Assembly (NCBI RefSeq): GCF_019977735.1
Contig: NZ_AP025018.1
Coordinates: forward strand, 4,340,001 to 4,404,000
Direction: 5' to 3'
Origin: Calothrix sp. PCC 7716
GTDB lineage: Bacteria > Cyanobacteriota > Cyanobacteriia > Cyanobacteriales > Nostocaceae
Length of the DNA: 64,000 nt
Part shown: in pieces, positions 1-9,664 of the stretch
Numbering within the stretch: position 1 is the first letter of the stretch
Layout: every line of letters begins with the position of its first letter
Notes under the pieces: model-generated
Databases searched by the model: none
Told to the model about the DNA's origin: nothing
Seen by the model: only the letters and a program-made list of their open reading frames with translations
Translations under genes and position numbers: made by a program

Positions 1-1857
1 GGAGAAGATGGCAAAGCGTCAGATTTACGACAAAAGGTAATCAAAGATTATCCAACGCACCCTGCTACAGCTAAAGCGCTTTATTTGATTAGCACTAAAG
101 AATATCAAGACCAAGCAATTGCTCAATTTCCATCACATCCTCTAACTTGGGAAATTATCAAGAAGCGCTTGGGCGAAAATCCTAACCAACCACAATTGCA
201 GTTAGCATTGGCAAAATACTCGTTTGACCAACCGGGTATCACTGAAGTTTTGAACAAACTTGTCAATGACCCAACTCTCAAACCCGAAGAGTATGAAATT
301 TTGGGAACTGCATTTTGGGAAAATAATGAGTTTGGTAAAGCTTCAACCGCTTACAGCAAGGCGCCTCGTACTGCTCGCAATTTATACCGTGCTGGACGCG
401 GTTTGCAAGTTGGTGGAGAGCGCGAACAAGCTGCTGCGACTTATCAGGCATTAATTAGAGAATTTCCAGAAGCGCGAGAAACCGGAACAGCGTTAATACG
501 AATGGCAGAAATAACATCTAATAAAAAAGATGCTCTGCCATATCTTGACGATGTTATCAGTAAATTCCCTGATAAAGCAGGCGCCGCACTAGTTAAAAAA
601 ATAGAGATTCTCAAATCACAAAACGATGGCAAGGGTGCGGAAGCTGCACGCAAACTGTTAATTGACAAGTTTGGCAATACTGAAGAAGCTGCCGAATACC
701 GTTGGAAAGTTGCTCTCGACAAAGCCAAAGCAAAAGATTTTAAAGCTGCTTGGCAATGGGCAGAACCAATTGCTACTAACAACCCCGATAGCATTTTGGC
801 GCCACGAGCAAGTTTCTGGGTCGGAAAATGGGCTTCATTACTTGGTAAACAAAACGAAGCCAAACAAGCATATGAGTACACAGTAAGTAATTTTCCATAC
901 TCTTACTACGCTTGGCGTTCAGCAGGGCTTTTAGGGTTAAACGTCGGAAACTTCAACAACGTTAGAGATTTAAAACCTCAAATTGTCGAACTTGTTCGTC
1001 CTGTACCTACAGCAGGTTCAGAAACATTTAAAGAATTATACCTGTTAGGACAAGACCGGGATGCTTGGTTACAGTGGAACACCGAATTCCAAAACAAAAT
1101 GCAGCCAAGTATAAACGAGCAGTTTACCGAAGGCTTAATGCAACTTGCAAGAGGTGAAAATCTTAAAGGTATTGACACAGTTTCGACGCTCGAAGACCGT
1201 GATGCACCTGAAGATTTAGCACAATATCAAACACTAAAAAAACAGCTGATCTATTGGCAAGCGCGCTACCCCTTCCCATATATTGACATCATCGAAAAAT
1301 GGTCAGCGCAGCACAAAGTCAACCCATTGCTCGTGACAGCAGTAATGCGTCAAGAGTCCAGGTTTGAGAAAAAAGCTAAATCAACAGCAGGCGCCACAGG
1401 CTTAATGCAAGTAATGCCAGCAACGGCAGAATTCATTGCACCGCAAATTAAACAGGATATCAAGAACATACAACTTGAAAAACCTGAAGACAATATCATG
1501 CTTGGAACATGGTATCTAGGACATACCCACGACCAGTACAAAGAAAACTCCCTCCTGGCAATAGCATCTTACAACGCAGGCCCAGGTAACGTATCCAAAT
1601 GGTTAACAACCTTACCAAAAGACGACCCCGACAACTTCGTCGAAAACATACCCTTCGACGAAACCAAAAACTACGTTCGTCAAGTATTTGGTAACTACTG
1701 GAACTATCTGCGTTTGTACAACCCTGAAATTTCGCAAATTGTCGCGAAATACTCAGCCGAACATCCTAAACTACCTCACGAAGGTTCACAAGACCAAGCA
1801 GCAACACAACAACCTGCCGCAGAAACACAACAAAAGACCGAAAAACCCAAACAATAA
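1..1857 (+). CDS. Soluble lytic murein transglycosylase (Slt/MltE-like), 5' end outside window
   Basis: This enzyme would cleave the glycan strand of peptidoglycan in the periplasm, forming 1,6-anhydromuramic acid. The reading frame is open from the first base of the window, so the true start and any signal peptide lie upstream; the TTG at 85 is only the first possible internal start. The N-terminal two thirds are alpha-helical, TPR-like repeats rich in Ala, Leu and Lys, as in the Slt70 superhelix. The C-terminal catalytic domain (GH23, lysozyme-like) shows the catalytic Glu in MRQESRFE (codon at 1354-1356), then GATGLMQVMPATA and ASYNAGPGNV, the three signature motifs. A Gln/Pro/Thr-rich tail ends the protein. 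Family assignment is firm; the number of missing N-terminal residues is unknown. Confidence 0.93.
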   Translation, partial: GEDGKASDLRQKVIKDYPTHPATAKALYLISTKEYQDQAIAQFPSHPLTWEIIKKRLGENPNQPQLQLALAKYSFDQPGITEVLNKLVNDPTLKPEEYEILGTAFWENNEFGKASTAYSKAPRTARNLYRAGRGLQVGGEREQAAATYQALIREFPEARETGTALIRMAEITSNKKDALPYLDDVISKFPDKAGAALVKKIEILKSQNDGKGAEAARKLLIDKFGNTEEAAEYRWKVALDKAKAKDFKAAWQWAEPIATNNPDSILAPRASFWVGKWASLLGKQNEAKQAYEYTVSNFPYSYYAWRSAGLLGLNVGNFNNVRDLKPQIVELVRPVPTAGSETFKELYLLGQDRDAWLQWNTEFQNKMQPSINEQFTEGLMQLARGENLKGIDTVSTLEDRDAPEDLAQYQTLKKQLIYWQARYPFPYIDIIEKWSAQHKVNPLLVTAVMRQESRFEKKAKSTAGATGLMQVMPATAEFIAPQIKQDIKNIQLEKPEDNIMLGTWYLGHTHDQYKENSLLAIASYNAGPGNVSKWLTTLPKDDPDNFVENIPFDETKNYVRQVFGNYWNYLRLYNPEISQIVAKYSAEHPKLPHEGSQDQAATQQPAAETQQKTEKPKQ

Positions 1858-2024
1858 TGTCATTCTGAGAATCTCAACTGTCATTCTGAGCGCAGCGTAA
1901 ACGAAGTTTTCCCGTTATCCGAAGGATATCCCGAAGGGTAGGGTAGAATCTCAACTACCATTCACATTTTACGAGATGCTACCCTGCGGGAAATCCTGCG
2001 GATTACACTACGTTCAGCATGACA
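1858..2024. repeat. REP-like imperfect palindromic repeat
   Basis: The segment begins with two copies of GTCATTCTGAG and ends with GTTCAGCATGACA. These ends are inverted relative to each other and could form a long imperfect hairpin. Internal inverted pieces such as CCCGAAGGG and CCCTGCGGG are also present. A related end (GAGATGCTTCACTGCG followed by TTCAGCATGACA) recurs at 54697-54724, so this is a dispersed family. It lies just after the transglycosylase stop and may act as a transcript end structure. Confidence 0.6.
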
Positions 2025-2025
2025 T

Positions 2026-2163
2026 TTACTTCAAAAACCTCTCTGCTCGCCGTTCTTCTAGCATTTTTTCTACCTCCTTATCTGTTGGCGCTGGCTCCAG
2101 AGTTTTTAACAAACCTCGCATTCGTTCAATTGCCTTCGATTTTTCAGTTTGAGTATTGCTCAT
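2026..2163 (-). CDS. Small antitoxin-like protein, 45 aa
   Basis: A short frame starting at ATG (2163) encodes 45 residues: a charged N-terminus, a helix around ERMRGLLKTLEP, then PTDKEVEKMLEERRAERFL. The pattern of an N-terminal segment followed by a Glu/Arg-rich helix resembles the small antitoxins that precede PIN-domain toxins in cyanobacteria. No toxin gene follows; the downstream side is the REP-like repeat. It may therefore be an orphan antitoxin. There is no clear Shine-Dalgarno sequence. Function is an inference from composition and length only. Confidence 0.4.
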   Translation of the reverse strand: MSNTQTEKSKAIERMRGLLKTLEPAPTDKEVEKMLEERRAERFLK

Positions 2164-2312
2164 ATTGGTAGTGATATTATGCTGTTATCATCTCAGGTGT
2201 GTTTTGGGGTGGCACAGGTTCAAATTGCAAAACCATGATTTGCTCTGGTCTAAAGTTATGTTGCCAAGAGATTCATAAGTCCGTCCATTACGCCCAGTAG
2301 ATAATTTTCTCT
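2164..2312 (-). pseudogene. Possible remnant of a gene upstream of the small antitoxin-like ORF
   Basis: Minus-strand reading gives overlapping protein-like fragments in two frames: one containing GRNGRTYESLGNITLDQ and one containing FRPEQIMVLQFEPVPP, which ends with TAA 13 bases before the 45-aa gene. Both look more like coding sequence than the neighbouring AT-rich DNA, but neither frame is continuous. A decayed gene with a frameshift is one reading; chance is another. No family is recognised. Confidence 0.2.
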
Positions 2313-2416
2313 ACAACGATAATATATAAGAAGATTTTATAGAAAGTTTATAAAGTTTTGACCGTGCTGTGGGAATCCTATAAAAGAAGCGATAGTATGC
2401 AGCACAAGGTGAGAAT

Positions 2417-5400
2417 ATGCCTTTAACTTCGAGAGTCCCAGGTTATGAAATTACGGAAGTAATTTATGAAGCTGAGAATACAACAGTATACCGAGCCAAA
2501 TCGCAAAAAAATGACCTGCCTGCAATTTTAAAGGTTGTAAAGGCAGAATTTTCAACCCCAGAGCAGGTTTATCGGCTAAAACGCGAGTTTAAGATTTGCG
2601 AAAACTTGAATTTGGAGGGAGTTGTCAAAGTTCACGGTCTAGAAAGCTCTGAAAATCAGCTTATTTTAGTAATGGAAGATTTTGGCGGCATTAGTCTTAA
2701 GGATTTTTTCTCCACACACACTTTATCCCTAGAAATTTTTCTTTTGATAGCCATACAGTTAGCAGAGTCTTTGGCATCTTTACACTCAAGACGCATCATC
2801 CATAAAGACATCAAACCTAGCAATATCATTATTAACCCACAAACGCTACAAGTCAAAATCACCGATTTTAGTATCGCTGCAAGGTTTCAAGATGTTGAAC
2901 TTGGTAACTCAACTCAACTCGAAGGGACACTCTCATATATATCTCCTGAACAAACTGGACGAATAAACCGCAAAGTTGATTACCGTACTGACTTTTACTC
3001 GCTAGGTATAACATTTTACGAGCTTTTAACAGGACAGTTACCGTTTGCAAGTAATGACCCATTAGAAATTGTTTATGGACACACAGCTTTATACCCAACA
3101 CCAATTCGAGAATTAAGTCAAAACTTGTATGACGAAATTCCCGAAGCTATTGAATCGATTATTACTAAGCTTATGGCAAAGAACCCAGACGCACGTTATC
3201 AAAACGCATCTGAGTTATTAACTGATTTACAGCAGTGTTTAAATCACTGGAAAACCACAGATAAGCTTACAAACAAAGTAATACTATCTAATAAGATTTG
3301 TGAAGTATCGAGTACTACAACAAGCAAAGAAGTTTTAGATTTAGCGACGGTTATCAAAGCAACAAGTGCAATATCAAGCGAAATAGTTCTCGATAAATTG
3401 CTTCTGAAATTGCTGCATATTATTATCGAAAACGCTTCTGCCCAAATTGGTTGTATTATTCTCGAACGTGATAACGAGTTATTTATCGAAGTCGCTGACA
3501 CAAATCAAGATGTATCGGTAATTCAACTACAATCAACACCCGTTAATACTAGCAGCGATATTCCGGTTACAGTCGTTAATTATGTTGCTACAACTAAAAA
3601 ATCATTAGTACTAATCGATGCGAGTCAAGAAGATATTTTTATAGAAGACCCTTATATTCTCAAGAAACAACCCAAATCTATTTTATGTACACCAATTTTT
3701 TACCAAACCAAATTTCTTGGTGTTGTTTACCTAGAAAATAACCATTATACAGGCGCCTTTACCCAAGAAAGACTGCAAATTCTTAAAGTTCTGACCTCAC
3801 AAGCAGCTATTGCAATAGAAAACGCGCGTTTGTTCAGCGCAGAACAACAAAAATCTCAACAGCTTGCTGAATCATTAAATAAACTAGCACAGCAAGAAGA
3901 ACAATATCGTAATGTCTTTGAAAACACTATCGACGGTTTAGCTATCTACGATTTAGAGTTGGGTAAATACCTTGCTGTCAATAAAGCTCTGTGTGAAATT
4001 TACGGTTATGAAGCTTCCGAATGGTCAAATGTTCAAACCCTAGATTTTATTCACCCCGACTCCCAATATGTACTTGCTGACTTTCTTGATTATCTCAACG
4101 CAGGTAAAGAATTTTATTGTGAAGCTTTAGTTATTCGTAAAGATGGAAGATTAATAGACGTTGAAGTCAAAGCTAATGCTATTACCTATAACGGTAGACG
4201 CTGTGCATTATCAGTATCGCGTGATATTACAGAACGTAAACAAGTGGAAGCTGAACTGCGGCAAAAAGAAGAACAGTATCGAGGAATTTTTGAAACAGTC
4301 ACCGATGGTATTGGTATTTTTGACATTGAAACCGGAAAATTGCTAGCGTCAAATCCTGCTTACTACACAATGCATGGTTATACTTATGATGAATTTATAC
4401 AATTAAATCCTTTAGAATATATACATCCAAACTCGCATCATTTATTTGGCGAGTGTATCAACGCTGTAAAATCGGGTCAACCATATAGTTGTCTAGGAAC
4501 AGATATCCGCAAAGATGGTACGTTATTAGATATTGAAGCTAAAGGTATACCGTATTTGCTAAACAACAAACCTTGTATTTTATCAGTAGTACAAGATATT
4601 ACAGAACGCAAACGCACGTTAGAAGCACTCTCACAACGCTCTCAAGAACTCTCTCAAACCTTATTAAAACTCCAGCGTACCCAATCTCAACTTGTCCAAA
4701 CCGAAAAAATCTCTCAACTTGGACAACTCGTAGCAGGTGTTGCCCACGAAGTAAATAACCCCGTTAGTTTTATCAACGGTAATTTAGCCCATGCGAAACA
4801 ATATATTGAAGACCTAGTTAACCTAGTCAATTTATACCAAGAAAAATACCCCAACCCTGACAGCGAAATAGAAACCGAAATCGAAAATATCGACCTTGAC
4901 TTTCTACTCCAAGACCTCCCCAAACTAATCATCTCAATGAAATTAGGCACCGACCGCATTCGTGATATAATGCAGTCGCTTCGTAACTTTTCGCGTTCCG
5001 ATACAGGTGAAAAAACTCAAATTGATATTCATCAAAGTATCGACACAACTTTAATCGTACTCTCTCACCGTCTCAAAGCAAAACCCGAACGCCCAGTAAT
5101 TCAAATTATTAAAGAGTATGCAAAATTACCATTAGTGCCGTGTTTTTCTGGTCAAATTAACCAAGTATTTATGAACTTACTAGCCAATGCTATCGATGCA
5201 TTAGAAGACTCAAATACTGGTAAAACTTACTTAGAAATCGAGAAAAACCCTAATCAAATTAAAATAAGCACCGAACTAATAAACGATTCTACACCTTACA
5301 TTCAAATTAAAATTGCCGATAATGGTTTAGGCATGACTGAAGAAGTGCGTCAAAAATTATTTGATGCATTCTTTACCACCAAAGTAGAAGGCAAAGGAAC

Positions 5401-5521
5401 AGGTTTAGGACTATCAATAAGTAACCAAATTATTACAGAAACACATAATGGCAAACTAGAATGTTTTTCATCACCTGGAAAAGGCGCCGAATTTGTTATC
5501 AAACTCCCACTCACTAATTAA
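2417..5521 (+). CDS. Ser/Thr kinase - GAF - PAS - PAS - histidine kinase fusion, 1034 aa
   Basis: This is a cytoplasmic signalling protein combining two kinase chemistries. Residues 1-275 form a protein kinase-like domain with Lys39 in AILKVV, the catalytic loop as IIHKDIKPSN (HKD instead of HRD) and DFS instead of DFG. A GAF domain (about 315-470) and two PAS domains (about 495-615 and 620-740) follow. The C-terminus is a histidine kinase with His about 777 in VAGVAHEVNNP, an N box QVFMNLLANAIDAL, a G1 box ADNGLGM and [11 protein letters not shown]. No transmembrane segment is seen. Cyanobacterial relatives often carry a large AAA/TPR module between the kinase and GAF parts; it is absent here. 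The histidine kinase half closely resembles that of the gene at 43240. Start ATG has AGGTGAG nearby. Confidence 0.93.
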   Translation: MPLTSRVPGYEITEVIYEAENTTVYRAKSQKNDLPAILKVVKAEFSTPEQVYRLKREFKICENLNLEGVVKVHGLESSENQLILVMEDFGGISLKDFFSTHTLSLEIFLLIAIQLAESLASLHSRRIIHKDIKPSNIIINPQTLQVKITDFSIAARFQDVELGNSTQLEGTLSYISPEQTGRINRKVDYRTDFYSLGITFYELLTGQLPFASNDPLEIVYGHTALYPTPIRELSQNLYDEIPEAIESIITKLMAKNPDARYQNASELLTDLQQCLNHWKTTDKLTNKVILSNKICEVSSTTTSKEVLDLATVIKATSAISSEIVLDKLLLKLLHIIIENASAQIGCIILERDNELFIEVADTNQDVSVIQLQSTPVNTSSDIPVTVVNYVATTKKSLVLIDASQEDIFIEDPYILKKQPKSILCTPIFYQTKFLGVVYLENNHYTGAFTQERLQILKVLTSQAAIAIENARLFSAEQQKSQQLAESLNKLAQQEEQYRNVFENTIDGLAIYDLELGKYLAVNKALCEIYGYEASEWSNVQTLDFIHPDSQYVLADFLDYLNAGKEFYCEALVIRKDGRLIDVEVKANAITYNGRRCALSVSRDITERKQVEAELRQKEEQYRGIFETVTDGIGIFDIETGKLLASNPAYYTMHGYTYDEFIQLNPLEYIHPNSHHLFGECINAVKSGQPYSCLGTDIRKDGTLLDIEAKGIPYLLNNKPCILSVVQDITERKRTLEALSQRSQELSQTLLKLQRTQSQLVQTEKISQLGQLVAGVAHEVNNPVSFINGNLAHAKQYIEDLVNLVNLYQEKYPNPDSEIETEIENIDLDFLLQDLPKLIISMKLGTDRIRDIMQSLRNFSRSDTGEKTQIDIHQSIDTTLIVLSHRLKAKPERPVIQIIKEYAKLPLVPCFSGQINQVFMNLLANAIDALEDSNTGKTYLEIEKNPNQIKISTELINDSTPYIQIKIADNGLGMTEEVRQKLFDAFFTTKVEGKGTGLGLSISNQIITETHNGKLECFSSPGKGAEFVIKLPLTN

Positions 5522-5536
5522 CATATATTTACGGCT

Positions 5537-6361
5537 TTAAATATTACGCCACTCTCGCAAAGCAATTTTTGAAGCTTCCCTAACAACAGAACTTAAATCA
5601 CAATGGTACAAAGCTGCACAAGAAAAAAAGCCAATCTCTACAATATAAGGTTTACCCTCACAAATACAAAGGTCAAGTGCCCAAATTGAATCAGGTTGCC
5701 AACCACATGCAATAACCTCTTGGGCTAATAAATGTACTTGTTCTGGCATTCCTTCAGTATAAAAAGGTTTACCAAACTTTCTATACTGAGAGGCGCCAAC
5801 AATCTTTCCATCACTAACAATAACTCGCCACTCACCATCAATTTGTCTTTCTTTTGCCACAACAACCAGTATATTTTCATCCTCAACCGGAAGGCGCCGC
5901 ATAAATTCCTGTAGTACACTTATTTCCGACAGTGAATATACATTTCCAGCAAACAGCTTAAGCGGACTATCAGGACGAACGAACAAACGTTTGGTTTCTT
6001 GAGCTAAATTATGAAGTCCTGGGTCTCTATTGGCAACTCGATAACATAAATCTTTCAAAGGAAAAATATAATAAGGGGTGTTTAGCAACCACTTGGATAA
6101 ATACTGATAATAATTCGTGCAATAATAATTCTTAATTTCACCAATTACTCCAGGCGCCCAAGGTAAAATCAAAATTTTAGAAGCTACATGAATAGAGCCG
6201 TAAAATAATATACATTTTTCTTGTGGGAAAAAGTGTGTAAAATCTGTATCTTCTTTAGCATAATCAATGACTCTTACTTGATGTCCTTGATTTTTAATCT
6301 CTGAAACTAGTGGAATAATCGAACTTCCAAACACACCATCTTCAACAATCCAATTAACCAT
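5537..6361 (-). CDS. ATP-grasp domain protein (DUF4343-like), 274 aa
   Basis: The C-terminal half carries ATP-grasp features: GEWRVIVSDGKIVGASQYR followed by ALDLCICEGKPYIVEIG, in which the acidic residues and the Glu of the VEIG motif would bind Mg-ATP. The N-terminal half (VEDGVFGSS, then FFPQEKCILFYGS) resembles the pre-ATP-grasp region of DUF4343 proteins. Such enzymes usually join a carboxylate to an amine or thiol, but the substrate cannot be inferred. It is convergent with the upstream kinase gene and stands alone. Confidence 0.75.
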   Translation of the reverse strand: MVNWIVEDGVFGSSIIPLVSEIKNQGHQVRVIDYAKEDTDFTHFFPQEKCILFYGSIHVASKILILPWAPGVIGEIKNYYCTNYYQYLSKWLLNTPYYIFPLKDLCYRVANRDPGLHNLAQETKRLFVRPDSPLKLFAGNVYSLSEISVLQEFMRRLPVEDENILVVVAKERQIDGEWRVIVSDGKIVGASQYRKFGKPFYTEGMPEQVHLLAQEVIACGWQPDSIWALDLCICEGKPYIVEIGFFSCAALYHCDLSSVVREASKIALREWRNI

Positions 6362-6419
6362 ATTACATTAAGGTGCCTTTCTAAAAAAAGATAAGCTTTT
6401 AAATAATATCTAAAAAGAG

Positions 6420-6588
6420 AATCTTGTGGGATGGGCATCCTTGCCCGTCCCTTCATAAAACTTAAAACCCTCACCAAAGAACTACAAAACCTCTCTCTGT
6501 GTCTCTGTTCCTCTGTGGTAAAAAAGAAGTTATATATATAGATAAGAAATTAGGGAATCACTGCACAGGCAGGATGCCTGTGCCACAA
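6420..6588. repeat. Cluster of three dispersed palindromic repeats
   Basis: Three elements sit side by side: a CTTGTGG-flanked hairpin with GGGCATCCTTGCCC (6425-6452), a run resembling CTCTGTGTCTCTGTTCCTC with CTGTGGTA (6490-6521), and a hairpin GGCAGGATGCC inside CACAGG...CCTGTG (6563-6583). The same families recur at 12.0-12.3, 22.0, 30.2, 33.4, 37.0-37.3 and 45.0 kb. They occupy most of the 229 bases between the ATP-grasp gene and leuA; no gene is seen here. Confidence 0.7.
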
Positions 6589-6590
6589 TA

Positions 6591-8192
6591 TTAACTGTTG
6601 CTGGCTAATTGTGCGTGCTGGCGTTGCTGCTGACTCGAAGCATACAACCTATTCAGTGCATTCACGTATGCTTGTGCTGACGCCACAATAATATCGGTAT
6701 TTGCTGCATGACCAGAAAATACTCGTCCTTCATGTTGTAAACGAATTGTTACCTCTCCAAGCGCATCAATTCCGGCTGTCACCGATTGTACAGAAAACTC
6801 GATTAATTGATTAGGTACATTCGCCACGCGGTTGATAGCTTTATAAATTGCATCAACTGGCCCTGTTCCTATTGCCGCATCCGTTAACTCTTCCCCATCT
6901 GGGTTACGTAATGTAACGGTCGCAGTTGCCCGTGCGTGGTCTCCACACGACACCTGTACTAATTCAAGTTTAAATAACTCCGGCGCCTGTTTGATTTCAT
7001 CGTTAACTAATGCTTCTAAGTCCCAGTCGGTTATTTCTTTCTTTTTATCAGCGACTTCTTTAAATCGAACAAACGCTTTATTTAAATCTGTCTCTGTTAA
7101 CTCATAACCTAATTCTTTCAACCGAGTTCTCACTGCATTACGCCCAGAATGTTTACCTAAAACTATTTGGTTCTCAGTTAATCCAATCAACTGAGCATCC
7201 ATAATTTCGTAGGTAAGTTTATTTTTCAAAACTCCATCTTGGTGAATACCTGACTCATGAGCAAAAGCATTTGCGCCTACTATAGCTTTATTTGGCTGTA
7301 CTAACATTCCCGTTAAACTAGACACTAAACGAGATGTCTTATATAGTTGACGTGTATCAATATTTGTTAATGGTTCAAGAGAATTTGCAGGTCTTCCTAA
7401 GAAGGGGTTAAAATACTGCCGACGTACATGTAAACCCATCACTAATTCTTCGAGTGCGGCATTACCTGCACGTTCACCAATGCCATTAATTGTACATTCG
7501 AGTTGACGGGCGCCGTTTTTGACTGCTTCTAAAAAGTTCGCTACTGCCAAACCCAAGTCGTCATGACCGTGAACAGAAATTATCGCTTTGTCAATATTGG
7601 GGACATTTTCTTTTATCCCTTTTATTAATGCTCCAAACTCACTGGGTGTGGTGTAACCAACTGTATCGGGGATATTAACCGTTGTGGCGCCTGCATTAAT
7701 AACTTTTTCTAATACTTCGTACAAAAACTCTGGGTCAGAACGCCCAGCATCTTCGGGTGAAAATTCTATGTCATCAGTGAAGGTTTTAGCGTATGCGACC
7801 ATTTCTTCTGCAACTGCCACAACTTCACTTCTAGTTTTTTTCAACTTATATTGAAGATGAATATCCGAAGTCGCGATAAAAGTGTGAATTCTTCCTTTAG
7901 CAGCACCTTTGATAGCTTCTGCTGCTGCCTTTATATCATCATGTCGCGCGCGTGCCAAACTACAAATAATTGGCCCGTCTTCTGTGCCAACAGTTTGGGC
8001 TATTTTGCTAACTGCTTCAAAGTCACCAGGAGAAGCAAATGCAAACCCTGCTTCGATGATGTCTACACCAAGACGCGCTAGTTGCTTGGCTATGACTAGC
8101 TTTTCATCGATGTTAAGCGTGGCACCTGGAGACTGTTCGCCGTCACGGAGTGTAGTATCAAAGATGATGATTTTGTCTGTACTGTTATACAT
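6591..8192 (-). CDS. leuA: 2-isopropylmalate synthase
   Basis: LeuA condenses acetyl-CoA with 2-oxoisovalerate in the first committed step of leucine synthesis. The N-terminal TIM barrel begins with [15 protein letters not shown], the HMGL-like signature, and includes the metal-binding [12 protein letters not shown] motif and [21 protein letters not shown] and GKHSGRNAV lie in the linker region. The C-terminal 150 residues are the LeuA allosteric dimerisation domain, which normally mediates leucine feedback. Length (533 aa) fits bacterial LeuA. It is a single gene, without other leu genes beside it. Confidence 0.97.
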   Translation of the reverse strand: MYNSTDKIIIFDTTLRDGEQSPGATLNIDEKLVIAKQLARLGVDIIEAGFAFASPGDFEAVSKIAQTVGTEDGPIICSLARARHDDIKAAAEAIKGAAKGRIHTFIATSDIHLQYKLKKTRSEVVAVAEEMVAYAKTFTDDIEFSPEDAGRSDPEFLYEVLEKVINAGATTVNIPDTVGYTTPSEFGALIKGIKENVPNIDKAIISVHGHDDLGLAVANFLEAVKNGARQLECTINGIGERAGNAALEELVMGLHVRRQYFNPFLGRPANSLEPLTNIDTRQLYKTSRLVSSLTGMLVQPNKAIVGANAFAHESGIHQDGVLKNKLTYEIMDAQLIGLTENQIVLGKHSGRNAVRTRLKELGYELTETDLNKAFVRFKEVADKKKEITDWDLEALVNDEIKQAPELFKLELVQVSCGDHARATATVTLRNPDGEELTDAAIGTGPVDAIYKAINRVANVPNQLIEFSVQSVTAGIDALGEVTIRLQHEGRVFSGHAANTDIIVASAQAYVNALNRLYASSQQQRQHAQLASNS

Positions 8193-8289
8193 TTCGGTAT
8201 TCTTGATAGTTTTTAGTAGCTACAAAATATTTTCAACTGGAAGCAAACTTAATGTTTATAAGTTTTAATATTGTAAATAAATACTAAGA

Positions 8290-8814
8290 TTAAGGACCTT
8301 CAGTTTTTTCTATAACTTCGCGAATATCGTTTAAATCAATATACCTATCCGTAGCATTACGTAGTTCCCTTGCTATCATTCCTTCTGTTGATACAACTGT
8401 TATATGAGTATTTTTAGAACGTAATAATTCAATTGCTCGTTCAAAATCACCATCACCACTAAATAAAACAACCCGGTCATATTGGTCTACAGTATTAAAC
8501 ATATCTACAACAATTTCGATATCTAAATTAGCTTTTTGAGAATAGCGACCGGAAGTGTCATCATAATATTCTTTCAAAATTTTAGTGCGGACAGTGTAAC
8601 CTAAACTGATGAGAGCATCACGAAAACCTCTTTGGTCTTGAGGGTCTTTTAAGCCAGTGTACCAGAATGCGTTGATGAGCGTCGTTTCGGACTGTTCGTA
8701 TTTAAAGTATTCTAGTACTCGTCGGGGGTCAAAAAACCAGCCATTTTTTTGTTGAGCGTAAAACATATTGTTTCCGTCTACAAAAATAGACAGACGATTC
8801 ATAGTAGTACCCAT
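8290..8814 (-). CDS. NYN-domain (LabA/DUF88) protein, 174 aa
   Basis: NYN-domain proteins are PIN-like putative ribonucleases; the cyanobacterial LabA subgroup includes a regulator of circadian output. The acidic motifs are intact: IFVDGNNMFYAQ near the start and LFSGDGDFERAIELL in the middle, followed by ITVVST and a C-terminal helix. The protein can start at the ATG at 8814 or four codons later at 8802 (MNRLSIFVDG), which begins directly with the first strand and may be the true start. No partner gene is adjacent. Confidence 0.88.
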   Translation of the reverse strand: MGTTMNRLSIFVDGNNMFYAQQKNGWFFDPRRVLEYFKYEQSETTLINAFWYTGLKDPQDQRGFRDALISLGYTVRTKILKEYYDDTSGRYSQKANLDIEIVVDMFNTVDQYDRVVLFSGDGDFERAIELLRSKNTHITVVSTEGMIARELRNATDRYIDLNDIREVIEKTEGP

Positions 8815-9357
8815 AAGAAAATAACACCTACATATATAGAATAAGAATTTAGATAAAACAAGAGGTTATAGCAATTTCAAATGATTAATTTGCTCTTAAC
8901 AATAAAAATACTTGACGTGTATAGCTTTTATCCTGCACTACTCCCAATTTAAATAATTTAAACATTTATTACAGTACTGCCATTGAGGTTTATACTTTTA
9001 CCCAAATACATGGATAGTCATTCCCTACAATTGCAATCTACCAATAAATTAGACTTTGTAACAGCATTTAAAACTGTATATCAATCCAGTTTACTCCCAA
9101 AGAGGTATGAAATTGGCAACTGCTGTGTTTATTAACTCAAAACCCATGAATCAGGTTTATACTAAGCGCGTGACACAGTCTCGCTTGCATAGCAAGCTCC
9201 ATGACAAATAGAAGCAATTTCATGTTTTGCATAAGTTGCATGTCATGAATTGCACTGCGTACATTGACAATATGCAGTCAATCTCGTATTGGTAGTGCTA
9301 TAGTTGCGAGTAGCAATATTTGTGGGTAACAAATGTCGCTATCCGTATCTACATCAT
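8815..9357. other. Intergenic region, no gene recognised
   Basis: This 543-base AT-rich stretch lies between the divergent NYN gene and the CHASE2 kinase region. I see no convincing coding frame, RNA fold or repeat from the window's known families. A CTTGACGTGTATAGC segment near 8910 could hold a -35 box. Short inverted pieces around CATGACA and TGTCATG occur near 9201-9246. Confidence 0.4.
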
Positions 9358-9582
9358 CTATTGTTCCCAAGATTCGTCAAAAATTCGCTTAACTACACCT
9401 GATAATACGCAGAGTTTATCCATGACGCAGTAGTGCGTTTGAATCGATGTATCTCTAATGTCAATAAAGCTTTGAGAACTCAGGGGTGTGTAAAGTGACA
9501 ATTCACCGCTATACTTAGAGCTTAGTTTCTGGTAACTAAGTAATGATAATGAGTATAAATTACTAATGTATAAAATATTCAT
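9358..9582 (-). CDS. Hypothetical small protein, 74 aa
   Basis: This is a 74-residue frame with a Leu/Ser/Tyr-rich N-terminal half and a more polar C-terminal half (SQSFIDIRDTSIQTHYCVMD, then FDESWEQ). It has no recognised domain and no obvious signal peptide or membrane helix. It is divergent from the CHASE2 kinase gene. Composition is mildly protein-like, but chance cannot be excluded. Confidence 0.3.
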   Translation of the reverse strand: MNILYISNLYSLSLLSYQKLSSKYSGELSLYTPLSSQSFIDIRDTSIQTHYCVMDKLCVLSGVVKRIFDESWEQ

Positions 9583-9664
9583 ATAAATATTGTTCGCAGT
9601 TTGAGCCTTTAAAGTCTGTGTAAATAAATAATTGAACTTACGTAAATCAACTAGATATTACGAT

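Noticed and set aside
2417-5521. Catalytically normal Ser/Thr kinase
   Set aside because: HKD and DFS replace HRD and DFG, so full Ser/Thr kinase activity cannot be assumed from sequence.
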